Origin: Symbiodinium natans
Lineage: Eukaryota > Sar > Dinophyceae > Suessiales > Symbiodiniaceae
NCBI GenBank assembly: GCA_905221605.1
Contig: CAJNDS010002822.1
Span: 204,156 to 268,155, forward strand
Direction: 5' to 3'
DNA: 64,000 bases
Notes under the pieces: generated by a model
The model's database searches: none
What the model was told of the DNA's origin: nothing
Seen by the model: the letters and a program-made list of their open reading frames with translations, nothing else
In this document: piece by piece, positions 39,816-48,823 of the stretch
Position numbering within the stretch: the stretch's first letter is position 1
Layout: the number at the start of each line of letters is the position of its first letter
Program-made: the position numbers and the translations under genes

Positions 39816-40330
39816 GGGCCTTCCGAGGTGTGTACAGACTCCGGCAGGATCGAAAGGAGGGGCTGGTGGCACAGTTCATTTGGATGTATCATGCCATGAC
39901 AACCTGGAACCTGCCTCAGAATGTCTGTCAGCAGATCTTCGGCTTCCTCGACCCCTCCGAACCCACCATCCCGGGTCCCACACCCTCGACGGCTTCAGGT
40001 GCGGCAGTTTCAAGTCTCGATGCCACAGCAGCCCAGTCCCTGCAGTCGACCCTGACATCCGTGTCATTCCTTCGGCGCCGCCTGGTGGGCTCGTTGCTCG
40101 GTGGGGATTGCGGGTAGCTGGAGAATGGTGGTGCCCGTGGTATGGTACGAGACTTTCGCCACGAGTTCTTCACTTGCCTCTCTTTTGAGGGCTGCTCTCC
40201 CAATATCATCCGAGAGCCCAGGTTCGTTTTTTGAGCAGCTTGAAGACAGCCAAGCGACACCGACGGTTGGAGCGGGAGCCCACAAAGCCCTTCGTGCAGC
40301 AGAGTGCAATACATGCAAAACAACCTGCAG
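39816..40330 (+). CDS. Hypothetical protein, two open segments
   Basis: 39816-40113 reads YRLRQDRKEGLVAQFIWMYH, then LPQNVCQQIFGFLDPSEP (weakly F-box-like), then a Ser/Thr/Ala-rich part. A shift near 40113 (TGCGG/GTAGCTGG) leads to a second frame after TACGAG (40152) that reads SSSLASLLRAALPISSESPG then FFEQLEDSQATPTVGAG and runs into the array at 40333. Among the longest protein-like stretches outside the DUF488 gene. Confidence 0.5.
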
Positions 40331-40332
40331 CC

Positions 40333-40645
40333 CAAACCCTAAACCCTAAACTCTAAACCCTAAACCCTAAACCCTAAACCCCAAACCCCAAACCCCAAAC
40401 CCCAAACCCCAAACCCCAAACCCCAAACCCCAAACCCCAAACCCCAAACCCCATGAAACCCCAAACCCCAAACCCCAAACCCGAAACCCGAAACCCGAAA
40501 CCCTAAACCCTAAACCCTAAACCCTTAACCCTAAACCCTTAACCCTAAACCCTAAACCCTAAACCCTAAACCCTAAACCCTAAACCCTAAACCCTGAACC
40601 CTAAACCCTAAACCCTAAACCCTAAACCCTAAACCCTAAACCCAA
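40333..40645 (-). repeat. Composite CCCTAAA/CCCCAAA array
   Basis: Blocks of one variant each: CCCTAAA, then about 16 CCCCAAA, then CCCGAAA, then CCCTAAA again. Confidence 0.97.
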
Positions 40646-40647
40646 AG

Positions 40648-40721
40648 CGGATGTCCCGAAATCCCAGCAAGTGCAACGCAGGACGGCAAAGCTGGGCACT
40701 AGGGGCTGCCGGAACTTCTGA
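40648..40721 (+). CDS. Terminal exon candidate
   Basis: Starts right after the array (AAACCCAAAG) and reads DVPKSQQVQRRTAKLGTRGC to TGA. The palindromic element begins 4 bp after the stop. Confidence 0.42.
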
Positions 40722-40724
40722 GAA

Positions 40725-40816
40725 GGGATGTTCCCCCTTACACTAGCCGTCCATGTTAGGGATTACCCCTATGAAGGAGCTCTTAGTAAGTAGTATATGG
40801 GGGAACATCCCCCAAG
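40725..40816. mobile_element. Palindromic-family copy
   Basis: GGGATGTTCCCCCTTACAC at the left and GGGGGAACATCCCCCAAG at the right, with CTAGCCGTCCATG / TGAAGGAGCTCTTAG arms. 92 bp. Confidence 0.78.
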
Positions 40817-40831
40817 CTAGGGGCTTTTAGG

Positions 40832-40978
40832 ATGGTGTTGAAGCCTGAGCTCCGACCCGCGCGCCGTTGGGGCAGGTTGCGCGAGATGCGCAAGCAGGGC
40901 AAGCACGTCAATGAGGGCTGCGACAAGGAGTGCCTAAGCTCTGTAGCCTCTCAGCGGAGCAGAGTGGGAGACTGCTAA
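40832..40978 (+). CDS. Small ORF, 48 residues
   Basis: ATG to TAA. Reads LRPARRWGRLREMRKQGKHV then NEGCDKECLSSVASQRSR. Basic, with three Cys. It could also be an exon starting at GGGGCAG (40878). It lies 16 bp after the palindromic element. Confidence 0.42.
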   Translation: MVLKPELRPARRWGRLREMRKQGKHVNEGCDKECLSSVASQRSRVGDC

Positions 40979-41700
40979 TTTTTTCGGTGGAAGGATCTAA
41001 GGTCAGAACCCCGAACCAGCTTGAGGATCTCGACTACGACCCTGAGAATCAATGACCAAACGGCCCCTGCTAGAAAGTTATAGCTGAGGGGCTTAGGATC
41101 TTTCGTATCGGGATCCACATGTGGTTCCATGAACGGGGGCTTCGGATCGTCCCTGAGCTACGAGACTCGAGTCTAGTTTCTTTCTTCGATTTTGGGCTTC
41201 TTAGTCTGTCAACTTTCGGTCAGAATTAGGGAGGTAGACCCGCGGCGCTTGGGAAGAGCTCCATGGGGAAATCAGAAGCATTCTTGAACACCCGAAACCG
41301 TAAACGCTAAAACCCCAAACCCTGAACCCCTTCAGATTCCTGCACAAGCGTGGCGTCGAAAATTTGGGCGGCCCCTCGTTTCGACCTCAAGCCCCCCCCC
41401 CCCCTGCCGATTATGTAGGGGGCTCTTGAGGGTTTTTGTGTAGGGTTTATAGAGCGCTTAAAGAGGGTTTATATAGGGTTTATGGAGGGTTTGTGTAGGG
41501 TTCTGTAAATTCTGTTCCAGGGCGGCTCCGTTTTTGATCTCATGCTGCGCAGAGGCAGTGGAACAGTTGTAACTTAGAGACCCTGGAGCGCTACGGCCCT
41601 AAGAGCAAAGAGCGTCCCCCCAAAATAAATATCATGTATCTGTGTAGGCTGCACACAGAGACATCCTAATCAAGCCCCCGAGTTCAGGAGTCGAACTCCG
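40979..41700. other. No gene seen
   Basis: Poly-C at about 41391-41405 and degraded GGGTTTAT words at 41444-41500. Confidence 0.3.
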
Positions 41701-41790
41701 GGACCCTAAGCCCTAAACCCTAAACCCTAAGCCCTAAACCCTAAACCCCAAACCCCAAACCCCAAACCCCAAACCCCAAGCCCTAACCTT
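41701..41790 (-). repeat. CCCTAAA/CCCCAAA array
   Basis: Ends at the acceptor of the exon at 41795. Confidence 0.93.
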
Positions 41791-41794
41791 CCAG

Positions 41795-41875
41795 TGCCCC
41801 TCCTCCGAGTAAGACTGGAGGAAAGCCTGCGCGAGCTGATGCGGTGGGACAAGGTCGGAGGGTGGTGGCTGCAGC
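41795..41875 (+). CDS. Internal exon candidate, helical protein
   Basis: 26 codons between AACCTTCCAG and CTGCAGC/GTAGGG. Reads RVRLEESLRELMRWDKVGGW. 2-base start, 1-base end. A further open stretch at 42109-42200 after TTTCTCAG (DLPDQLSPGDPARG) may be the next exon. Confidence 0.5.
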
Positions 41876-42072
41876 GTAGGGTATAGGGTGTGGGGTTTAG
41901 GGTGGAGGGATTAGGGTGTAGGGTTTAGGGTTCAGGGTGTAGGGTTTAGGGCTTAGGGTTCAGGGTTTAGGGTTGAGGGTTTAGGGTTGAAGGTTTGGGG
42001 TCTAGGGTTTAGGGTTCAGGGTTTAGGGTTTAGGGTTTAGGGTTCAGGGTTTAGGGTTTAGGGTTTAGGGCT
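41876..42072 (+). repeat. Variable TTTAGGG array
   Basis: Unusually mixed units: TGTAGGG, TTCAGGG, TTGAGGG, TATAGGG. Starts at the donor of the exon ending at 41875. Confidence 0.94.
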
Positions 42073-42210
42073 GCGGCTCTGGGATGGTTGGCTTCTGGGT
42101 TTCTCAGGACCTTCCCGATCAGCTGTCGCCAGGTGACCCGGCGAGAGGGCAGCGGGGACAACGAGCCATGCAAGGCTGGATCTTCGAGTTGAGAGGAGCC
42201 CAGAGAGTCG

Positions 42211-42251
<41 letters not shown>

Positions 42252-42440
42252 CATTTCTATACATTTGTTTATTTAATTAATATTATTGTTATTATTTGTT
42301 GTTTATTTAGTTTTCCTTTTTCTTTTATTACTATTATTATTTTTGTTCTTAATATTAATATTATTATTATTGTTATTATTATTATTATTACTATTATTAT
42401 TATTATTATTCTTATTCTTATTCTTATTATATATATATAT
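42211..42440. repeat. (AT)n and (TTA)n microsatellites
   Basis: TA run 42211-42246, then TTATTA runs with TTATTC changes to about 42428, then another TA run. The ORFs on both strands are translations of the repeat. Confidence 0.97.
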
Positions 42441-42870
42441 ATATGTACATGTTTTTTTTAAAGTGTTTGAAGCGGGTTGAACAAAAGGTGGCGTTGAGGG
42501 CTTCAGGGGGTTTAGGGCAGGTATTTTGGTGTAAAGGATGTCAGCCATGGTTTGGGCGGCATCGGCAAGAGGTGAGAACTTGGAATGGCTACTGCAACCA
42601 GTTCTTCACTTTCTGGCCAGGGGGACTCGTGTCGATCAGATCGTATGGATGCCCCAAACCCACTCCATAGCCCCTCAACCCCTCCGCCCTGGGTGTTCTT
42701 CAAGGGTTTGGGTTCAAGAGCTTACTAAACCCTAAACCCTAAACCCTAAACCCAAAACCCATAATGCTACAAGCAGCTCTATTTCCCAGCCTCTGTGATC
42801 GATATGCTCAGCCGACCGAAACCTCGCAGGTAGTCCGCTAGCCGCCTTTGTGGAGTTTAAGGTTTTAATC
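42441..42870. other. Weak exon signal
   Basis: ATGTCAGCCATGGTTTGG to GCAAGAG/GTGAGAAC at about 42538-42574 could be a small first exon. Four CCCTAAA units at 42727-42755. Confidence 0.3.
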
Positions 42871-42970
42871 GGGATGTTCCTCCTTACACTAACATTCCTA
42901 AATAGGGATGATAATAGGGGGTACTACAATCCCCATCAAGGGCTGTGAGTATACGCGGGAACATCCCAAG
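42871..42970. mobile_element. Palindromic-family copy
   Basis: GGGATGTTCCTCCTTACACT to CGCGGGAACATCCCAAG, 100 bp, with an intact centre AATAGGGGGTACTACAATCC. Confidence 0.82.
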
Positions 42971-43115
42971 TTTTTAGGTTCAAAGGATTTAGAGCTGCCG
43001 CCCCCTTCTCACATCGCGGAAGCTGCATTCCTGAAACCCTAGGATCCCCTCCCCCGGAAAAAAAAGAGCCCACCCAACAGAAGGACCTTGTAGGTATGTT
43101 TGTGTTGAAACATGT

Positions 43116-43349
43116 TTGGCGGCTTGTGCTACAGGGTGGAAGGAGGGGTTCAAGTTCGGAAATCTCAGGTGCAAGACGTGCGCAATGATTGAGCCGAGTT
43201 GCTGGGAAAACCGCCTTTGGTGTCCGAAGGTCACCCCCGACTGCCCGTGCAACGAGGAAGTCAACTGCGGCGAGGCGCTTTCCTTCTTAAGTCGGCTTGG
43301 TGTTCTTCGTAGGGGATTCGGAAGTCAGGGATGCTATACAACCCTTTGA
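43116..43349 (+). CDS. Cys-rich coding segment
   Basis: Open frame reads RCKTCAMIEPSCWENRLWC then PKVTPDCPCNEEVNCGEA, with ten Cys in about 50 residues, like an extracellular disulfide-rich module. The start is open-ended; an acceptor at GCTACAG (43136) is likely. Confidence 0.42.
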   Translation: MAACATGWKEGFKFGNLRCKTCAMIEPSCWENRLWCPKVTPDCPCNEEVNCGEALSFLSRLGVLRRGFGSQGCYTTL

Positions 43350-43577
43350 AAGGGTTGCAATATAAAGGGGACCGAACTTCCGACTTCCATACTAAGAACA
43401 AGATGGAGAGGCCTTGGGATGATCATCATGGGCCCTTCGCCCTGAAGGAACAGCCGGAAAAAAGTACAAAACAGTAGGGGCCCTATCGGTACCTGTATGA
43501 ATCTAGGATGGGGACATGATATTTGGAGGGAAAGGGGTGTGAGCCCCAACCCCCTCGACTCGACGCAGGTCTTGCAG

Positions 43578-43683
43578 ATCATGCCGAATGCGGTTCAGCT
43601 TTGCCTGCGGGAGTTTGGGCCGGAGGCGCCATGTTGTCGGAACTCCCCAGGGTGCACGCAGACAGCGTTCCATGACAAGCCCT
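43578..43683 (+). CDS. Cys-containing internal exon candidate
   Basis: 35 codons between GTCTTGCAG and AAGCCCT/GTAAGC. Reads VQLCLREFGPEAPCCRNSPG. Likely in the same gene as the Cys-rich segment at 43116. Confidence 0.47.
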
Positions 43684-43712
43684 GTAAGCTTCAAAATCCT
43701 TGGAAGCTGCGC

Positions 43713-43831
43713 TAAACCCTAAACCCTAAACCCTAAAAAACCCTAAACCCTAAAACCCTGAAACCCTAAAGCCCTAAAACCCTAAAGCCCTAAAGCCCTA
43801 AAACCCTAAAACCCTAAAACCCACCTTGAGC
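43713..43831 (-). repeat. CCCTAAA/CCCTAAAA array
   Basis: Many units have an extra A (8 bp). Confidence 0.95.
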
Positions 43832-43843
43832 GCCACTTGAGAG

Positions 43844-44382
43844 GGCGACCGGGAGCTCTTCGAGGAGCTGTCTGGGTCGGCATCGGCTGTGGAGGAAGGC
43901 GCCGGCGGTGTAGGGTTTAGGGTTCAGGGTTTAGGTGTTATTGGTTTCGGGTTTCGGGGTTTGGGTTTCGGGTTTCGGGTTTCGGGGAGCTTGACCCCTG
44001 GAGCTTGGGCCTTTATAAGTTTTTCGGGTTGAGGGCTCATGTGTTTAGGCCTTTTCGGGCTCTGAGGGATGAGCATTGTGTTTACTTCCGATTGTTCCGA
44101 TCCCCCCAACAGCTGCAGGGAAACACAGCATTCGAGCCAGAACTGCATCTACCTAAGGGCCTCGAAGCCCGAACCGAGAAACAAAGCTACCCGATGCCCC
44201 AAACCCGAAACCCTAAACCCTAAATCCAAAACCCAAAATTTCAAAACCCTAGACCCCAGACCCTGGACCCTAGACCCTAGACCCTAAACCCTAAACCCTA
44301 AACCCCCCCCCCCCCCGCCGAGGCTCCGTGTGGAAAGCGGGAGGGAAGCTGATCTTCAGCGCTTTCGACCGCAACCAGTCGG
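43844..44382 (+). CDS. EF-hand-like protein, two exons
   Basis: Exons 43844-43907 and 44323-44382 join in phase (1+2). The first lies between CTTGAGAG and GGCG/GTGTAGGGTTTAGGG and reads DRELFEELSGSASAVEEGAG. The second follows a poly-C tract and GCCGAG and reads GGKLIFSAFDRNQSG, matching the helix and first half of an EF-hand Ca2+ loop (D.N.SG). The donor TCGG/GTGTCC would cut the loop in mid-motif, a common exon edge. Without that donor the loop lacks the final Glu. Confidence 0.5.
43914..43985 (+). repeat. TTTAGGG/TTTCGGG array
   Basis: Changes from TTTAGGG to TTTCGGG units to the right. Confidence 0.9.
44208..44316 (-). repeat. CCCTAAA/CCCTAGA array and poly-C
   Basis: CCCTAGA and CCCTGGA units, ending in C14 next to the exon at 44323. 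Confidence 0.9.
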
Positions 44383-44425
44383 GTGTCCCAGCTGTTGGGC
44401 TCAATCGTGTAAGAGTCAAGGGTGC

Positions 44426-44518
44426 CTAAACCCCAAACCCTAAACCCTAAACCCTAAACCCGAAGCCCTAAACCCTAAACCCTAAACCCGAAGCCCTAAA
44501 CCCTAAACCCTAAACCCT
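44426..44518 (-). repeat. CCCTAAA array with duplicated CCCGAAG unit
   Basis: The block CCCGAAGCCCTAAACCC occurs twice, 28 bp apart. Confidence 0.92.
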
Positions 44519-44713
44519 TTCAGAGCCGGACGGTTGCCAGGGGGGGGAGGGGGGGTGTTGAAGGCAACTCAGAAGTTTGCAGTTCAAGGTTTGGAAATAT
44601 CACCTTTAATGGTTTAGGTTCTGCCATCAGCGTGGACGTGGCCACTCTTGTGACCTTCAGTCCGAGATAAGGGTTATCCACTGCAGGGGAGCTTAGGAAG
44701 CCTGGCCTAAACG

Positions 44714-45169
44714 GTGCAGGTGCAGCAACAGGTTGCTGGTCCCTTTCCTGCTGCGTGGGATGTTCAGGTCCGTGCAAGCATTGACCCGGATGCTGAACAA
44801 TGCGGGCAGGAGCTCAGCCTCAGAGAGAGGAACCAATTTCCGAACGTGTGTTGTAGGATGGTTCCCGCAGTGGCAGGATTGAACATGAGGTCGGCCCTGT
44901 CGCTCCGAACCCAAAGAAAGACAAGCAACACGTCTTTCTTAATATTGCGGTTGTTACGATTAGTATTGTTTAAAATATTCTTAGTTGAGTTCTTAAATAT
45001 TCATAGTGTTCTTATTATTCCTCTTACTCTTACCATTCTTGCAATTGTGAATCGTGTGATGGTGCTTGGCATGCTGAAGCAGGGCAGCTCACAGCCCCCA
45101 GAAGCTTCTGTGCGGAGGAGCCGCTGCGTGCGGATGCTGATGCAGATGGTCAAGCCGGACACTGAGTAG
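44714..45169 (+). CDS. Hypothetical ORF ending at an array
   Basis: The long frame crosses an AT-rich block (44935-45060) that reads as hydrophobic residues and may be an intron. The last part, after CTGAAG (45076), reads PPEASVRRSRCVRMLMQMVK to TAG at 45167 and looks like a real terminal exon. Confidence 0.35.
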   Translation: MQVQQQVAGPFPAAWDVQVRASIDPDAEQCGQELSLRERNQFPNVCCRMVPAVAGLNMRSALSLRTQRKTSNTSFLILRLLRLVLFKIFLVEFLNIHSVLIIPLTLTILAIVNRVMVLGMLKQGSSQPPEASVRRSRCVRMLMQMVKPDTE

Positions 45170-45240
45170 GGTTTAGGGTTTAGGGTTTAGGGTTTAGGGT
45201 TTAGGGTTTAGGGTTTCGGGTTTAGGGTTTAGGGTTTAGG
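45169..45240 (+). repeat. TTTAGGG array
   Basis: Ten units, starting at the TAG that ends the ORF before it. Confidence 0.96.
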
Positions 45241-46015
45241 TCATTGACAGCCGCAACTTCCATCCCCGGCCGACTGCCCAAGCCCGGATGCAAAAGGGTT
45301 GAGGGTTTAGGGTGGTTCTTCGGCCATGAACCCTAAACACGATCAACACGGGCGCTTGTTGATTCTGTAGGCTTTAGATGGGGGTTCTTCTGAGTTCGTG
45401 TCCCCTTGTGGTCACTTGAAGCGGGACCCCCATTTGGGGAGCCGGGCGGTGGGAGGCCTGTTGCCAAAACGGCCTGAAGACCGTATAGGGTTGAAGGCGG
45501 AGCAAGAACGACAACCTACTTCCCAAGAAGCCAGTCGCATCACAGCAAGAAGGCTAAGTTAGGGACTCGGAGCTTGCTTGATATGTCTTGGCTTCTGGAC
45601 TTGGCATTTAGGTCAGCTTTTGATTAGAGCTCAGGGCTGCACACACAGGCGTCAGGACCGGAGCTCATTTCGGGTTGCAAAAGAGGATTCAAGAAGGGTT
45701 TGGGGAGAACAAAGCAGCCCAGGTATAGCGAAGCGGAGTACGGCGGGTACGCGTGGACCTGAGACTCAGGTCGCCATGGCAGTCAAGACGAACGAGGTTC
45801 GAAATGCTTCAAGGCTTTCAATTTCAAGTGCCCTGAACGTCGTTGTTGATCGTTTTTCCATGCTCCCTATTTGTTGCATCGGGGAAAAACCGTTTTCAAA
45901 AGGCTGACAGCACAACTAAGCAAAGGCCTGCGAGCCCCAATCTCTGAAACCGACGGAATAGCCGAAGCCATTGAACGAAACCTGGCAATGAAGCAGCTCC
46001 TCTTTTCCCCTTGGG
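45241..46015. other. Weak ORF 45578-45907
   Basis: 109 codons (SFRVAKEDSRRVWGEQ in the middle) without splice context. The dispersed words CCCGGATGCAAAAGGG (45284) and ACCCCCATTTGGGG (45427) occur here. Confidence 0.25.
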
Positions 46016-46158
46016 GTTTAGGGTTTAGGGTTTAGGGTAGGCAGTGCAGCAGTCCTAGCCGTAAAAAGGGTTTAGGGTTTAGGGTTTAGGGTTTAGGGTT
46101 TAGGGTTTAGGGTTTAGGGTTTAGGGTTTAGGGTTTAGGGTTTAGGGTTTAGGGTTTA
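46016..46158 (+). repeat. Two TTTAGGG arrays
   Basis: 46016-46038 and 46069-46158, separated by GGCAGTGCAGCAGTCCTAGC, a flank similar to that at 32034. Confidence 0.95.
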
Positions 46159-46858
46159 GACCCTCAAGCTAACCCCACACGCCAAAGCCCAAACCCTAAA
46201 CCCTTCAAGGTCACCGCCATACAAATCAACTTCCACCTCTCAGGATCGGGAGCACAGACGTCAGGGTTGGCCCATAAAGTTCAAAGTTTAGGGTTTAGGG
46301 TTTAGGGTTTAGGGTTTAGGGCGAGGAGTTTGTGTGGAATGAGGGTGGAAACAGGGCATAAGTTTGAGCAGGATAATGAGGGTTTGCTACAGTAAGGCTT
46401 CAGGGTTTAGAATCTGGCCCTTTAAGCCCCTTTAAAGGAGAGAGCAGCCGGCACTGGGCTCCTGCGAACAGTCCGAGTTGTCGATGAAACATAGAAGACT
46501 GAAACAGCAACAGCCTTGTATATTGAGTTTCGGACCTAGGGGCCAAGGACCCAGGAAACATTCAAGGTTTTTGTCGTCGGGCCTTGAGCTCCTCGGACTT
46601 GGGTTTTTGTTTGAGCAGAAGGTGCATGGCACGCCTGCCGCCTACGAAATGTTAATATGTTTCTACGCCTGAGCCCCATGCTTCAACTGGACGAACCCCA
46701 GAACTTGGAAATTATGTCACACCCACCACACCCCCACCCACACCCCACCCACCCCGCCCACACTCCACCCTCCCACCCACCCACCCACCCACCCACACAC
46801 ACACACACACACATTCATATTGATTGAGCTACGTGGGACCCAGGCTTTGAGAGTTCAG
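46159..46858. other. Repeats and a weak ORF
   Basis: TTTAGGG array at 46285-46321. (CCCACC)n and (CA)n at 46723-46812. ORF 46478-46672 has no context. Confidence 0.4.
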
Positions 46859-46980
46859 TAGCGGTTTGCCTATCGGCGTTTGCTCTTTGCCGGGAGAAGT
46901 GCTTCGTAGTGGCCGCACAGTCGCGGTGCCTGGAGCACGAGACGAGACCGAGAGGACCCAGCATTGCATCAACCACCTAG
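46859..46980 (+). CDS. Cys-containing terminal exon candidate
   Basis: Follows GAGTTCAG. Open for 39 codons to TAG: VCLSAFALCREKCFVVAAQS then RCLEHETRPRGPS. Four Cys. Confidence 0.42.
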
Positions 46981-46993
46981 CTGATGAACCCTA

Positions 46994-47055
46994 CGTAAGC
47001 TTTAAACCCTAAACCCATCTGAACCCCAAACCCTGAACTCCCTAAACCCCCTAAA
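46994..47055 (-). repeat. Degenerate CCCTAAA array
   Basis: Few perfect units; adjoins the exon at 47066. Confidence 0.8.
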
Positions 47056-47065
47056 CCTACATCAG

Positions 47066-47141
47066 GCGAGTCTTTCCATGCCCAACATCGCGACATCTAC
47101 AGCGCCAAGCAACGCGCAGGCCTGCCGGTTTGCAGTTTCAG
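47066..47141 (+). CDS. Internal exon candidate, possible GC donor
   Basis: 24 codons between CCTACATCAG and TTTCAG/GCTCAG. Reads SFHAQHRDIYSAKQRAGLPV. 2-base start and 2-base end. Confidence 0.42.
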
Positions 47142-47344
47142 GCTCAGAAGGTGTCAAGTACCCGGCAGTGTCTGAGTAGGCCTGAAACAGGGGCTCAGGG
47201 GGTTCTCGTGGATCTCTGCCATGAGATCGTTTGTGGTGCCAAGTTGCCAAGCCTTCTGCCGCCTCATGTTCAGCAAGGGCTTACTTAAAGGCAGGGATCA
47301 TGGGCGCATCTGTGCGTGTGCTGCGTGCAGTGCAGGGATTGCAA
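47142..47344. other. No gene seen
   Basis: Single-copy-looking DNA between arrays. Confidence 0.3.
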
Positions 47345-47478
47345 AAATCCCTAAACCTGATACTAAACCCTAAACCCAAAACCCAAAACCCTAAACCCGA
47401 AACCCTAAACCCGAAACCCTAAACCCTAAACCCTAAACCCCAAACCCGAAACCCTAAACCCTAAACCCTAAACCCATA
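47345..47478 (-). repeat. CCCTAAA/CCCGAAA array
   Basis: Alternating CCCTAAA and CCCGAAA in the middle. Confidence 0.94.
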
Positions 47479-47502
47479 GAACGTGGGTCGCTGCGACTCC
47501 AG

Positions 47503-47598
47503 GCCCCAGCTGCACATGCACCTTTAAGAAGTGTGTCGGCACCGTCTGCTACACCGTGGGCTCCAGCCGCCAATGCCTGCCGGAGCCCTGGGCAACGG
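47503..47598 (+). CDS. Cys-rich exon candidate
   Basis: Follows GCGACTCCAG. Reads PSCTCTFKKCVGTVCYTVGS then SRQCLPEPW, five Cys in 28 residues, like a secreted disulfide-rich segment. The 3' edge runs into poly-G. Together with 43116, 43578 and 46859 this hints at one or more Cys-rich secreted proteins. Confidence 0.42.
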
Positions 47599-47762
47599 GG
47601 GGGGGGGGGGACGGGGGGGGGTTTCCCTAACCCTAAACCCTAAACCCTAAACCCTAAACCCTAAACCCTAAACCCTAAACCCTGAACCCTGAACCCTGAA
47701 CCCTGAACCCTGAACCCTGAACCCTGAACCCTGAACCCTGAACCCCCTAAACCCTAAACCCT
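47599..47762 (-). repeat. Poly-G then CCCTAAA/CCCTGAA array
   Basis: G tracts 47598-47622; array 47627-47762 with a homogeneous CCCTGAA block (about ten units). Confidence 0.95.
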
Positions 47763-47763
47763 A

Positions 47764-48071
47764 ATGAGCCGGCTCAGGCATTGTTGCTGTGGTAGGGAGT
47801 TTAGCTGCACTGTGCCTTCGTTATGCGAGTTTGTTGCCGTGGCAAGTTCTCTGAGGCTGGAGACAATGACGGACACATTCTCATCTGTGAAACCCTGCGG
47901 TTCGGGCCTGAGACAGGTTTACATGCACCCCGGTTGTTGGAGGTCAGCTATGCTTGTGCGCTGTTTTCTGGGCGGGTTTGGGGTCTCGTGAGCCCGGCGA
48001 ATTTTCTTGAGCCTTCCGGAGAAGGAAAGGGGAAGCCTTCCACCTTTCAACCAAACCACCCTAAACCCTAA
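47764..48071 (+). CDS. Hypothetical coding segment, frame uncertain
   Basis: Two overlapping + frames are open. The one from 47823 reads GDNDGHILICETLRFGPETG; the one from 47764 is Cys-rich (LRHCCCGREFSC). One is probably an exon. Confidence 0.3.
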
Positions 48072-48133
48072 ACCCTAAACCCTAAACCCTAAACCCTAAA
48101 CCCTAAACCCTAAACCCTAAACCCTAAACCCTC
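48059..48133 (-). repeat. CCCTAAA array
   Basis: Ten units, ending in CCCTCAG, the acceptor of the next exon. Confidence 0.96.
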
Positions 48134-48135
48134 AG

Positions 48136-48258
48136 GTGCCGACTGCACGGGGCGTCGTGAGCGGAGGTGGCTTCACAGCCGCATCCTCGGAGCATGGACC
48201 GGAGGGAGCTCCGGGGTTCAACCCTAAGGCCCTTGGGAGCCCAAACCTACATTTTTAG
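48136..48258 (+). CDS. Exon candidate, Gly/Ala-rich
   Basis: Starts at the acceptor fused to the array. Open for 40 codons: RGVVSGGGFTAASSEHGPEG then FNPKALGSPNLHF to TAG, which is itself the start of the next TTTAGGG array. A GC donor (CCTAAG/GCCCTT) may end it at 48229. Confidence 0.45.
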   Translation: MPTARGVVSGGGFTAASSEHGPEGAPGFNPKALGSPNLHF

Positions 48259-48305
48259 GGGTTTAGGGTTTAGGGTTTAGGGTTTAGGGTTTAGGGTTTA
48301 GGGTA
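48259..48305 (+). repeat. TTTAGGG array
   Basis: Seven units. Confidence 0.95.
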
Positions 48306-48542
48306 ACCTTGAATCCCTACACGCCAAAGCCCTCAGAATGAAGTTAGTGTCTAGGGACCGGAACCTGGTGGCCGGGGTTCGTGTTGCCTGAAGAATGCAT
48401 CGTACAGTGTGGCGAGAGCCGTAGCAGCCCCTGACTTCTGGCAAGCAAGAGGACCCGGATTTGAAGGGTTTAGGGCATGGTTGAGGTTTTTCTTATTTTT
48501 ACCAAAGTTCTAGGGCATTTTCTTCGCATGTCTTGTGTCCAG

Positions 48543-48633
48543 TGGGAGCAAGAAACCACAGGCCCCCATCACAGACCAAGATCTGCTGATTCTAAAGTCA
48601 AGCCCCAAGGGCTTCATCGCACAAAAAGCCCAG
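48543..48633 (+). CDS. Internal exon candidate, unknown protein
   Basis: 30 codons between TTGTGTCCAG and AAAGCCCAG/GTGGGG. Reads KKPQAPITDQDLLILKSSPK then GFIAQKAQ. 1-base start, phase 0 end. One of the most protein-like exons here, but no family is recognised. Confidence 0.5.
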
Positions 48634-48752
48634 GTGGGGATGCGATGTATTTCAACGAGGCGTGGAACGCCGGGAGCCCATCCCTATAAGCAACACAAGC
48701 TAACGAGCATGGGGCTTCAGCGCTCACAGGCTTAGGAAGGCTAGCAGGACGG

Positions 48753-48823
48753 TCTATTAGGCCCTAAAACCCCTCAACAAGGCCCTTTATAGGGTTGATT
48801 ACGGGGATTATAGGGCCTAATAG
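48753..48823. mobile_element. Short hairpin element
   Basis: CTATTAGGCCCTAAAACCCC pairs with GGGGATTATAGGGCCTAATA; 71 bp with a small loop. Related in style, not in sequence, to the ~100-bp palindromes. Confidence 0.6.

Noticed and set aside
42286-42548. Leu-rich and Asn-rich ORFs
   Set aside because: Translations of the TTA microsatellite.
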